A stretch of 13,527 bases of DNA from JBBRYK01 sp038237665 (GTDB taxonomy: Bacteria > Actinomycetota > Thermoleophilia > Gaiellales > Gaiellaceae), in contig JBBRYK010000077.1 of NCBI GenBank assembly GCA_038237665.1, positions 1-13,527 of the forward strand. Direction: 5' to 3'. Below the pieces are notes generated by a model. The model worked only from the letters and a program-made list of their open reading frames with translations, did not search any database and was not told the origin of the DNA. Both the position numbers and the translations under genes were made by a program. Shown in pieces: positions 1 through 7,415 of this stretch (within the stretch, counting starts at the first letter, position 1; the number at the start of each line of letters is the position of its first letter).

Positions 1-2
1 CG

Positions 3-131
3 AGCGAGCTGCTTGCCTTCACCGGCATGGTGATCCTCCTGGGCAGGGAGATTGGGCTTCGACAACTCAGATCGTCTCTGCTCAGGCGGACATCACTAGC
101 CGCCCGACAGCGTCGCGGGCAGTGCTACTGA
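3..131 (+). CDS. C-terminal end of a probable membrane protein (partial, runs off left edge)
   Basis: One plus-strand frame is open from the left edge and ends at TGA 129-131, giving 42 visible residues. It begins SELLAFTGMVILLGREIG, a hydrophobic stretch that could be the end of a transmembrane helix, followed by an arginine-rich tail (about residues 19-40) of the kind often left in the cytoplasm by a polytopic membrane protein. The stop lies 10 bp from the stop of the convergent leuD, so the fit is tight with no room for another gene. The family cannot be named from this fragment. The call rests only on hydrophobic-then-basic composition and spacing, and the other two plus frames also stay partly open here, so it could be spurious. 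Confidence 0.35.
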   Translation, partial: SELLAFTGMVILLGREIGLRQLRSSLLRRTSLAARQRRGQCY

Positions 132-141
132 AAGATCCGGG

Positions 142-630
142 TTAGCCGGCGACCTGCGTCCGGACCCAGTCCTCGAGGCCGCCGCGCTCGAGCAGGTCCT
201 GCATGAACGGCGGCAGGGCCGGCGTCTCGAACGGAACACCATCGACGGAGATCGTGCCGCTGCCGTCGATCTCGATCGTCGAGCCCGGTTCGGCGGCCGC
301 CACTGCCTCGGCGTTCAGGAACGCCGGTAGGCCCAGGTTGATGCAGTTGCGGTAGAAGATCCGCGCGAAGCTCTCGCCGACGAGCGCCCGGACGCCTGAG
401 GCCTTCATCGCCTGCGGAACGTGCTCGCGCGAGCTCCCGGCCCCGAAGTTCGGGCCGGCGACGAGCACCGTGTCGCCGACGAGCTGATCGCGCAGCGCCG
501 GGTCGAGTCCTTCGAACAGGTATCGGGTCATCTCCTCGACGTCGGTGACGTTCAGATAGGCGCCCGGATAGAGCACGTCCGTGTCCACGTTCGCCTCGCG
601 GATCACGACCGCCCGCCCGGAGACCTTCAT
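142..630 (-). CDS. leuD: 3-isopropylmalate dehydratase small subunit (LeuD / aconitase swivel domain)
   Basis: 162 residues, the normal length for the short, archaeal-type small subunit of isopropylmalate isomerase. With LeuC this subunit would isomerise 2-isopropylmalate to 3-isopropylmalate in leucine synthesis, in the cytoplasm. The swivel-domain signature is clear: NVDTD at 14-18, GPNFGAGSSREHVPQAM at 59-75 (the substrate-binding GSSRE loop), and FARIFYRNCINLGLP at 88-102. The loop that in related enzymes helps choose between isopropylmalate and homologous substrates reads YLNV at 25-28. The ATG at 628-630 overlaps the leuC stop (ATGA), so translation is probably coupled. Homoaconitase or dimethylmalate dehydratase small subunits share this fold, so the exact substrate is inferred from frequency in bacteria and not proved. 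Confidence 0.9.
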   Translation of the reverse strand: MKVSGRAVVIREANVDTDVLYPGAYLNVTDVEEMTRYLFEGLDPALRDQLVGDTVLVAGPNFGAGSSREHVPQAMKASGVRALVGESFARIFYRNCINLGLPAFLNAEAVAAAEPGSTIEIDGSGTISVDGVPFETPALPPFMQDLLERGGLEDWVRTQVAG

Positions 631-1904
631 GCCGGCACCGGGTCGAGGATCCCACTCGGCTCCACGATCTCGCCGGCGACCGCGGCCGCCGCAGCCACCC
701 AGGCGTTCGCGAGGTAGACCTCCGCCTCCGGCGAGCCCATCCGGCCCCGAAAGTTGCGGTTCGTCGTCGTAATCGCCGCTTCACCCCCGGCCAGGACACC
801 CGACCCGCCACCGAAACAGGCGCCGCACGTCGGAGTCGAGACCATCGCGCCCGATTCGACGAACACGTCCAGCAGCCCCTCCGCCATCGCCTCGCGGTAG
901 ATCGCCTGCGTCGCCGGGACGACGATCGCGCGCACCCCGGGCGCGAGCCGCCGTCCGCGCAGCACGTCCGCGGCCTGGCGGAGGTCGGTCATCGTTCCGT
1001 TGCCGCAGTTGCCGATGTAGACTTGGTCGATCCTGCGACCGAGCGCCTCCGCGACCGGCACGACGTTCTCCGGCGAGTGAGGGAGCGCAATCAGCGGCGG
1101 CGTCGAGTCGAGATCGATCTCGACCCGCTCAGCCAGCTCGGCGCCGGGGTCCGTTCGCTCGACGGGCCACGTTCGATCCGTTCGGCCCTCGAGGTACCGG
1201 CTGATCGTGTCGTCGGCCGGGAACAGGCCTGTCTCGGACCCAGCCTCGACCGCCATGTTCGCGACGGCGAGCCGCTCGTCCACGGTGAGCACCTCGGCGC
1301 CCGGCCCCACGAACTCGAGGACGTGATTCGTCCCGCCGGCCGCCCCGAGCTGCGCGATCACGGCGAGGATGATGTCCTTCCCCGTCACGAACGGGCGGCG
1401 CTCGCCCGTGATCTCGACCTGGATCGTTCCGGGCACCACCTGCCAGAACTGTCCGGTGGCCAGACACGCCGCGATGTCGGTCGAGCCCAGTCCCGTCCCG
1501 AACGCGCCCAGCGCGCCGAGCGTGCAGGTGTGCGAGTCGCCGCCGGCGATCACGTCGCCCGGGAGGACCCAGCCGTCCTCGACCAGGACCGCGTGTTCGA
1601 TCCCGCCCCTGCCCTGCTCGTAGAAGGTGACACCCTGATCGGCAGACCACTCGCGCAGGAGCTTCTGCAGCGTGGCGGACCGCGCGTCCTTGGCCGGGAC
1701 GAAGTGGTCCGGGATGACGACCACCCGCGCGGGGTCGAAGACCTTCTCGGCCCCCATCTTCGCCATCGTCCGGAAGGCGATCGGGCCTGAGACGTCGTTC
1801 GTCATCACCAGGTCGCAGGAGACCATGACGACGTTCCCCGGAACCACCGAATCCGGATCCTCCGTATGCGCGCGGAGGATCTTCTCGGTCAGCGTCTGTG
1901 GCAT
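627..1904 (-). CDS. leuC: 3-isopropylmalate dehydratase large subunit (LeuC / aconitase family)
   Basis: 425 residues from ATG 1902-1904, matching the roughly 420-residue short LeuC/homoaconitase branch. The frame stays open 21 codons further upstream, but only from MPQTLTEKILRAH does it look like a family N-terminus. It provides the [4Fe-4S] cluster and active-site domains that work with LeuD. Visible marks are GDSHTCTLGALGAFGTGLG at 122-140, cluster cysteines Cys300 (in YIGNCGNG), Cys360 and Cys363 (in PTCGACFGG), and TNRNFRGRMG at 381-390, a substrate-binding segment. All three cluster cysteines are present. Two positions around the first cysteine depart from the usual GSCTNG (Asn299 for Ser, Gly301 for Thr), and Phe364 replaces the usual Leu/Met after the third. 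Gene order leuC-leuD with a 4-bp overlap is typical. No clear Shine-Dalgarno site precedes the ATG. Homoaconitase-like or dimethylmalate dehydratase-like specificity is possible. Confidence 0.9.
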   Translation of the reverse strand: MPQTLTEKILRAHTEDPDSVVPGNVVMVSCDLVMTNDVSGPIAFRTMAKMGAEKVFDPARVVVIPDHFVPAKDARSATLQKLLREWSADQGVTFYEQGRGGIEHAVLVEDGWVLPGDVIAGGDSHTCTLGALGAFGTGLGSTDIAACLATGQFWQVVPGTIQVEITGERRPFVTGKDIILAVIAQLGAAGGTNHVLEFVGPGAEVLTVDERLAVANMAVEAGSETGLFPADDTISRYLEGRTDRTWPVERTDPGAELAERVEIDLDSTPPLIALPHSPENVVPVAEALGRRIDQVYIGNCGNGTMTDLRQAADVLRGRRLAPGVRAIVVPATQAIYREAMAEGLLDVFVESGAMVSTPTCGACFGGGSGVLAGGEAAITTTNRNFRGRMGSPEAEVYLANAWVAAAAAVAGEIVEPSGILDPVPA

Positions 1905-1932
1905 CGCAACCAGCGACGATACTACCGCCGTA

Positions 1933-2964
1933 GTGAAGGAACAACGGAACGCCGGCCTACCCACCACCGTCGTCGGCAGCTACCCGCAGCCGGACTGGCT
2001 GATCGACCGGGCGGCGCTCGGGAGCCGTCTGCCGCCGCGAGTCCGCGCCATGGAACTGTGGCGCGTCGCCCAGGAGCACCTCCAGGAGGCTCAGGACGAT
2101 GCGACGCTGCTGGCGATCCGCGACCAGGAGCGGGCCGGCGTCGACGTGATCACGGACGGGGAGATTAGGCGCGAGAGCTACTCGAACTGGTTCGTCAACG
2201 CCCTCGCCGGAATCGACCTCGACAACCCCGGCGTCGCTCTCGACCGGACTGGGAAGGAGAACCCGGTCCCGCGCGTCGTCGGTCCGGTGGGCCGCGCCCG
2301 TCCCGTCGAGGTTCGCGACGTCGAGTTCCTGCGGGCAAACACGGACCGCCGCATCAAGATCACGCTCCCCGGCCCCTTCACGATGACGCAGCAGGCCCAG
2401 AATGACCACTATCCCGATCAGCGCAGCCTCGCTCTCGATTTCGCCCGCGCGGTCGCGGAGGAGATCCGCGACCTCTTCGCCGCCGGGGCGGACATCGTCC
2501 AGATCGACGAGCCGTACCTGCAGGCCCGACCCGAGGCGGCCTCGCAGTACGCGCTCGAGGCGATCGATCTGGCTCTCACGGATGCACCCGGCGAGACCGC
2601 TCTGCACACGTGCTTCGGCTACGGCCACGTCGTCCACGACAAGCCGTCCGGCTACCCCTTCCTCGCGGAGCTGGACGCCTGCGCCGCAGACGAGCTGTCG
2701 CTGGAGGCCGCTCAGCCCCGAGTCGACCTGCGGTTTCTCGAGCAGGTTCCGAGCAAGCGTGTCGCGCTCGGCGTCCTCGATCTCGCCACGCACGAGGTCG
2801 AGACGCCGGAGCAGGTGGCGGCAAGCGCCCGCGAGGCGCTGAACCACATCGACCGCGCCCGGCTCGTGCTCGCGCCCGACTGCGGGATGAAGTACCTGCC
2901 GCGCGACGTTGCCTTTGCCAAGCTCGAGGCTCTGGTCGAGGGTGCGAGTCTCGTCGCCGGCTAG
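1933..2964 (+). CDS. Cobalamin-independent methionine synthase-like protein (MetE C-terminal domain only)
   Basis: 343 residues from GTG 1933. The frame is open far upstream, but that stretch is the antisense of leuC, and family-like sequence begins TTVVGSYPQPDWL at 11-23. It matches the catalytic half of MetE, a TIM barrel that moves a methyl group to homocysteine thiolate on zinc. All four zinc ligands can be placed: His225 and Cys227 (HTC), Glu257 (LSLEAAQPRVD), and Cys317 (APDCGMK). The spacing from Glu257 to Cys317 is nearly that of E. coli MetE. VQIDEP lies at 189-194. Classical MetE is about 750 residues with an N-terminal folate-binding barrel, which is absent here, so the methyl donor may be something other than methyltetrahydrofolate-triglutamate. 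Core-type MetE using a methyl-corrinoid protein, or an epoxyalkane:coenzyme M transferase-like enzyme, are alternatives. It diverges from leuC with a 28-bp gap and no obvious ribosome binding site. Confidence 0.8.
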   Translation: MKEQRNAGLPTTVVGSYPQPDWLIDRAALGSRLPPRVRAMELWRVAQEHLQEAQDDATLLAIRDQERAGVDVITDGEIRRESYSNWFVNALAGIDLDNPGVALDRTGKENPVPRVVGPVGRARPVEVRDVEFLRANTDRRIKITLPGPFTMTQQAQNDHYPDQRSLALDFARAVAEEIRDLFAAGADIVQIDEPYLQARPEAASQYALEAIDLALTDAPGETALHTCFGYGHVVHDKPSGYPFLAELDACAADELSLEAAQPRVDLRFLEQVPSKRVALGVLDLATHEVETPEQVAASAREALNHIDRARLVLAPDCGMKYLPRDVAFAKLEALVEGASLVAG

Positions 2965-2986
2965 ATCCGGACGCTGTTCCGGGCGG

Positions 2987-4000
2987 CTACTTGATGCCGA
3001 CCACCATCGAATCCGGGCCGACGAGGTGCTCGACGTACGTGTCTTTGAAGCCGGCAGCCTGCATCCAGGCCTGGCAGTCGGCGCCGGTGTAGTCGAAGCC
3101 GCCGGGCGTCTCGATCAGCATGTTCAGGCTCATCAGCAGGCCGAAGGTGTTCTCGCGGCGATCGTCGTCGATGATCGCCTCGTAGACGATCACGGCTCCA
3201 TCGTCGGGCAGGGTCTCGTAGGCCTTGCCGAGGAGGGAGAGCTTCTCCTCGAGGGCCCAGTCGTGGAGGATGTGACCGAAGACGAAGACGTCCGCGCTCG
3301 GGAGCGGGTCGGCGAAGAAGTCGCCGGCGTGGAAGCTCGCGCGGTCGCCGAGATGCTCCTTGAACGGCGCCTCGACCGCTGGGAGGTCGAAGCCGATCAG
3401 GGTGAGGTGCGAGTGGCGCTCCGCGACCGCCGCAAGGACGCCACCCTCGGCGCAGCCGATGTCGGCGACTGTCCGGTACCGCTCGAACGGGAATTGCGCG
3501 GCGATCGCGTGGGCCGCGCCGGCGCTGAGCCCGGTCATCGCATGCAGGAACTGGCGCAACTGCTCGGGATCGGCGTAGAGCGCCTGGAAGAAGTCTCCGC
3601 CCGAGCGGACCTCGTTTTGCGGCTGCCCGGTCCGGAGCGCCTCGGTCAGCGAGCCCCAGAAGCCGTACAGCCGCGCGTTCGCCATCTCGAGCAGGCCGCC
3701 CAGGTAGGACGGCTTTCCGCGGTCGAGGAAGGTGTCGCTCGCGGGCGTGTTGGCGTAGAGGTCTCCGGTCCTTTCGAGCACGCCGAGGGCGACGAGCGCA
3801 TCCAGGAAATCACGCGCACCGCGGCCGTGAAGCCCGAGCCGCGTCGTCAGCTCGTCGGCGTCGAGCGGGCCGGCGGCGAGTTGCGTGAAGACCCCGAGCT
3901 CCACCGCGGAGAGGAGCGTCTTCGACCCCCAGAACCCGAGGCCGAGTTGAAGGATGTGCTCGGGCGTGACCTGCGGTGTCGTCTCCAGGGGTGCGGACAT
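2987..4000 (-). CDS. SAM-dependent O-methyltransferase (caffeate/acetylserotonin O-methyltransferase type)
   Basis: 337 residues. The N-terminal part (about 13-100) looks like the winged-helix dimerisation domain of this family (GFWGSKTLLSAVELGVFTQL, then ELTTRLGLHGRGARDFLDAL). The C-terminal part is a Rossmann methyltransferase: the SAM-binding glycine loop is VADIGCAEGG at 178-187, an acidic residue follows in LIGFDLP at 201-207, and FGHILHDW at 241-248 carries His246 at the position of the catalytic base in plant and bacterial O-methyltransferases. It would methylate a hydroxyl on a small, possibly aromatic or polyketide, molecule; the substrate cannot be read from sequence. The start is supported by a strong Shine-Dalgarno site. 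It lies downstream of a drug-exporter gene on the same strand (142-bp gap), a pairing often seen in secondary-metabolite tailoring. It converges on the MetE-like gene with 22 bp between the stops. Confidence 0.85.
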   Translation of the reverse strand: MSAPLETTPQVTPEHILQLGLGFWGSKTLLSAVELGVFTQLAAGPLDADELTTRLGLHGRGARDFLDALVALGVLERTGDLYANTPASDTFLDRGKPSYLGGLLEMANARLYGFWGSLTEALRTGQPQNEVRSGGDFFQALYADPEQLRQFLHAMTGLSAGAAHAIAAQFPFERYRTVADIGCAEGGVLAAVAERHSHLTLIGFDLPAVEAPFKEHLGDRASFHAGDFFADPLPSADVFVFGHILHDWALEEKLSLLGKAYETLPDDGAVIVYEAIIDDDRRENTFGLLMSLNMLIETPGGFDYTGADCQAWMQAAGFKDTYVEHLVGPDSMVVGIK

Positions 4001-4003
4001 CGG

Positions 4004-4013
4004 CTTCCTCCTT
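4004..4013 (-). promoter_or_regulatory. Strong Shine-Dalgarno site of the O-methyltransferase gene
   Basis: The minus strand reads AAGGAGGAAG, with AAGGAGG separated from the ATG at 3998-4000 by six bases (AAGCCG). It fixes the start of the O-methyltransferase. Most other genes here have weak or no such site, so this one is probably translated independently and efficiently. Confidence 0.7.
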
Positions 4014-4142
4014 CGCTGCGTCCTCGACCTTCTTGACGCTCGTCGAGAAGGACGGGGATGTCGGACCAGCGCAACGGTAACCCATGAAGGTTCGCGACGC
4101 CGTGCGGCCTGTGCGCCGCTCGCTTCGCTAGCTCCGGCGGCG

Positions 4143-5672
4143 TCAGTCCGCAGAGCCCGGATTGGGTGTCCCGGCGGCTGCCTCGACCGTGGCGATGTCG
4201 TCGACCGTGCGGCTCAGCGTCGTCTCCTTCACGCCCAGGACGGCGATCACCCAGACGAGCACCGCGACGCAAGCCGAGGCGAGAAAAGCGGGGTGGAGGG
4301 CGTTGGCGAGGGCATCGCGCAGTCCGGGCGGAAGGCGACCGATCGACACTCCCGCTCCCCGGCGCGCGGCTGCGGGGAGGCCGTGGTTGACGATCGTCCC
4401 CATTGCGGTCACCCCGAGCGTCGCGCCCATCTGCCGGCTGAACTGCGTCAGCGCCGTGGCGGAGCCGATCCGCGCGCGGGGCACCGCATTCTGGACCGAG
4501 AGGACGAAGACCTGCATCATCGCTCCGATCCCGATTCCGGTGAGGACCATGTTGCGCGCTGCCTCCCGGCTCGTCGTGTGGACGTCCATGCGCCAGAGCA
4601 GGATCATCCCGGCGGCTAGGACAGGCGGGCCGAGCACGACGTTCCACCGATAGCGGCCCGTCCGCGAGACGAGCTGGCCGCAGAGGATCGAGGTCGCGAC
4701 CGCACCGAGCATCAGCGGGGTGAGGACGACGCCGGACGAGGTCGCCGAGGATCCGATCACGCCCTGGACGAAGAGGGGGACGTAGGAGATCGTCGCGAAC
4801 ATGACCATCCCGACGAGTGCCATACAGGCGATGCTCGAGGCGACGATCGGGTTGCGGAGCACGTCGAAGGGGATGATCGGCTCGCGCACGCGCCGCTCGA
4901 CGAGCGCGAAGGCGATCAGCAGGATTGCGGCGCCGCCGAGGGCGCCGAGGACGTGTCCGCTCGTCCAGGGGTAGTCGGTGCCACCCCAGACGAGCCCCAG
5001 CAGGAGCGCCGCGGTACCCGCCGCCAGTACGCCGGCGCCGAGCCAGTCGATCGAGTGCTGCTCCTGCGGGGCGCGTCGCGGCATCGTCAGCGAGATCACG
5101 ATCAGGGCCAGGCCGCCGACCGGCAAGTTGACGAGGAACACCCAGCGCCAGGTCGTGTTGTCGACGATGAAGCCTCCGACCGCCGGCCCGATGATCGAGG
5201 ACGCGGCAAACACCGCTCCGATCAGTCCCTGCCACCGGCCGCGGTCACGCGGCGGGACGATCGAGCCGATCACCGCGAGCGAGAGCGGGAAGAGCCCGCC
5301 GGCCCCGATGCCCTGGATCCCGCGGAAGATGACGAGCTCCGTCATCCCCTGCGCCAGGCCGCAGAGCGCTGAACCGATCAGGAAGACGACGATTGCGAAC
5401 AGGAAGAGGTACTTCCGCCCGTAGACGTCGCCGAGCTTCCCGTACAGCGGGACACAGACGGTGGACGTCAGCATGTACGCGGTGAAAACCCACGAGTACT
5501 GGGTGATTCCGCCCAGGTCGGAGACGACATTCGGCAGCGCGGTGGCCACGATCGTCTGGTCGAGCGCGGCGAGAAACAGCGTCACCATCAGGCCGGAATA
5601 GATCGCGAGGATCCGGCCGATCGAGAAGCGGTACCCGGGCGGAGTGTGTGCCAGCCGCGTACGAACCGACAT
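4143..5672 (-). CDS. DHA2-family (EmrB/QacA type) MFS drug exporter
   Basis: 509 residues from ATG 5670-5672. The open frame runs further upstream, but that part is antisense to the sheath-like gene and is not membrane-like. The protein would be a 14-helix inner-membrane proton antiporter expelling lipophilic drugs or metabolites. Family motifs are present: LAALDQTIVATALPNVV at 35-51 (motif D1 of the 14-helix group, with Asp38 in helix 1), GKLGDVYGRK at 78-87 (motif A), RGIQGIGAG at 117-125 (motif B), and IGPAVGGFIVDNTTWRWVF at 161-179 (motif C). Hydrophobic helices continue to about residue 480, and a short hydrophilic tail ends TPNPGSAD. It sits 43 bp downstream of the sheath-like gene and 142 bp upstream of the O-methyltransferase on the same strand, so it may export a methylated product. 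The substrate is unknown. Confidence 0.9.
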   Translation of the reverse strand: MSVRTRLAHTPPGYRFSIGRILAIYSGLMVTLFLAALDQTIVATALPNVVSDLGGITQYSWVFTAYMLTSTVCVPLYGKLGDVYGRKYLFLFAIVVFLIGSALCGLAQGMTELVIFRGIQGIGAGGLFPLSLAVIGSIVPPRDRGRWQGLIGAVFAASSIIGPAVGGFIVDNTTWRWVFLVNLPVGGLALIVISLTMPRRAPQEQHSIDWLGAGVLAAGTAALLLGLVWGGTDYPWTSGHVLGALGGAAILLIAFALVERRVREPIIPFDVLRNPIVASSIACMALVGMVMFATISYVPLFVQGVIGSSATSSGVVLTPLMLGAVATSILCGQLVSRTGRYRWNVVLGPPVLAAGMILLWRMDVHTTSREAARNMVLTGIGIGAMMQVFVLSVQNAVPRARIGSATALTQFSRQMGATLGVTAMGTIVNHGLPAAARRGAGVSIGRLPPGLRDALANALHPAFLASACVAVLVWVIAVLGVKETTLSRTVDDIATVEAAAGTPNPGSAD

Positions 5673-5715
5673 GGCTAGGTCGCAGTCGGGCGGCGCGGGA
5701 CCGGGCTCGGCACGG

Positions 5716-7356
5716 TCATTCGCGCCCCCCCAGCGTCCGAACCGCCTCCTCGAGCCGCTCGATTCGCTGCTCGAGCTGCCAGGTCGCCGAGAGGACGGTT
5801 CGGTGGGTTTCCTGGTCGACGACCAATCCGCCCGGCGCCGTGCTGACCGTCGCCAGGACGACACCCGCGTCGGGAGCCGGTAGGCCTCGGCGAAGCCGAA
5901 CCTCGTAGCCCTCGGAAATCGTTCCGGCGTCGGTCGCCGACTCGGCGTAGGCGAGCATGATCGTCCAGGAGTCACCGCCGAGCGGGCCGACCGCCAGGCA
6001 GTGCGGGGACGCCACGAGGATTTCCCGTCCGTACGGGTCGAGAGCAACGCCCGGATGGACGACGAGCCCGCCGTCGTTCTCGCTGCCCGGGCTGATCTCG
6101 AGCCCGTGGACGACCCCGAAGCCGTGCGCGACCCGGTTGTGGAGCCAGCGCCTTTGCCGCAGGTAGGTCTGCTCGCGTTCGAGATCGGCGGCAGTCAGAA
6201 GCCTGCCGTCGAAAAACCGGGTGCGGTCCGGTTCGTCCGCGGGGCATGCGGTCCACTGGCCGATGCGGATCAGTACGAACTCCGCCGGCTTCACAAGGGC
6301 GACCCCGATGAGGTATACGAGCCGTCCATTGTCGAGATCGTCTTGCGTCATCGTGGTGCGGTCGCACCTGACGAAGAACGCGTCTGCCGGGCGTTCGCCC
6401 ACTAGCGCCCCTCGGCGGAACTCGATGAGGAGGAAATCGGTGACGCTCCGCCTCACCCTCGCCCAGAGCGGCTCGCCGTTCGGTTCGAAGACCGCCCAGC
6501 TCGTGCCACGGTCGATCGAATGCTCGAGATACGCGGTGTACCGGCGCACGGACACGTACTTCCACTCCGGGTCGGTCGAGGTCGTGCGTGCTCCCCAGAC
6601 GACGACACGGCCGGCGAGGGAGCGCACGCAGTTGATGCCGTTCGCAGCCAGGGCTTCTCCGTCTGCATCGGCGATCTGGGTCTCGACCCCGGTGACACCA
6701 AGCACGGCCTCGTTTGCCGGCGCCTTCCAGACGCCGCCCTCGAGATCGTTTCGGGCGTAGATCCCGGCTACGAATCCGCTCGGAGGGAGGAGCACCTCGG
6801 TGTTGGTGACTCCGTCCTTCGCCCGTAGCCAGGGCCAGTAGAGGGCGGCAGCAGTCGAGTCGAGCAGGGCGCGGAGCGCGGTGACCTGATCGGCCGTCTG
6901 GGCGTCCCCGGAGTCGACGACCGCGATCCGGTAGCGCATCCGTTCGGCGTGGTCGATGAGAGCGGCGATGATCGAGGCCGCGGCATCGGCCTGCCCCCGC
7001 TCGTAGCCGAACGTCGATCCAGGGGCCGCGACGGCTGCGATTTCCTCGACTTCCTCGAAAGCCTCGAGGCCGGCCTTGTATGCCATCAGGCCGGGGCGCC
7101 GACCATTTGGCTCGGCGATACGCTGGACGTAGAGGCGTCTGCCGCCCTGGTCGAAGAACGCCCGTGCGGCGTGCCAAAGGTAGTCGTCCATCGGCTCGGT
7201 GCGGTCGGAAAACACCAGCGGGTCGCCGTCGCCGTACACGCGCTCGAACTCCGCCAGGCTCGTCACGACCTCCGGGTGGTCCAACGGCCCCGATCCGGCC
7301 GGACCGACGAAGCCCGCTGTCGTCGTGCTCACACCCTCGATCGGCGCCCGCGCCAC
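5716..7356 (-). CDS. Contractile-tail sheath-like protein fused to a C-terminal FFDG-type domain
   Basis: 546 residues from GTG 7354-7356. Residues 1-370 resemble the sheath subunit of contractile phage tails and extracellular contractile injection systems: PIEGVSTTTAGFVGPA at 5-20, APANEAVLGVTGVE at 212-225, INCVRSLAGRVVVWGARTTS at 241-260, and the C-terminal sheath domain ending LVKPAEFVLIRIGQW at 354-368. The usual N-terminal arm (a PGVYVEE-like strand before the PIEGVSTS motif) is missing, and an in-frame TAG four codons upstream prevents extension. Residues 380-546 form a second domain: FFDGRLLTAADLEREQ, then LHNRVAHGFGVVHGLE (405-420), HPGVALDPYGREILV (434-448), and a terminal coiled-coil-like helix WQLEQRIERLEEAVRTL. 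Similar FTGQLLTA...HNR..HG.GVV.GL modules occur, to my knowledge, as separate proteins in tail-like loci. No tube, baseplate, spike or ATPase gene is in the window. It may start a transcript with the downstream exporter and methyltransferase genes. Confidence 0.75.
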   Translation of the reverse strand: MARAPIEGVSTTTAGFVGPAGSGPLDHPEVVTSLAEFERVYGDGDPLVFSDRTEPMDDYLWHAARAFFDQGGRRLYVQRIAEPNGRRPGLMAYKAGLEAFEEVEEIAAVAAPGSTFGYERGQADAAASIIAALIDHAERMRYRIAVVDSGDAQTADQVTALRALLDSTAAALYWPWLRAKDGVTNTEVLLPPSGFVAGIYARNDLEGGVWKAPANEAVLGVTGVETQIADADGEALAANGINCVRSLAGRVVVWGARTTSTDPEWKYVSVRRYTAYLEHSIDRGTSWAVFEPNGEPLWARVRRSVTDFLLIEFRRGALVGERPADAFFVRCDRTTMTQDDLDNGRLVYLIGVALVKPAEFVLIRIGQWTACPADEPDRTRFFDGRLLTAADLEREQTYLRQRRWLHNRVAHGFGVVHGLEISPGSENDGGLVVHPGVALDPYGREILVASPHCLAVGPLGGDSWTIMLAYAESATDAGTISEGYEVRLRRGLPAPDAGVVLATVSTAPGGLVVDQETHRTVLSATWQLEQRIERLEEAVRTLGGRE

Positions 7357-7415
7357 GCCCTCTTTCTACTGGAAACGTCCGTGCCCGGTGGACCCTTGCT
7401 AGGCTCGCCCGCTCG

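Noticed and set aside
1672..1932. Upstream extension of the MetE-like frame to an ATG at 1672.
   Set aside because: It is antisense to leuC, does not resemble the MetE family, and the family match begins just after GTG 1933.
4086..4142. Possible hairpin GCTCGCTTCGCTAGC between the exporter and methyltransferase genes.
   Set aside because: The stem has a mismatch and no T-run follows, so it is not a convincing terminator.
5673..6047. Upstream extension of the exporter frame to an ATG at 6047.
   Set aside because: The extra 125 residues are arginine/serine-rich antisense of the sheath-like gene; the membrane protein starts naturally at MSVRTRLAH.
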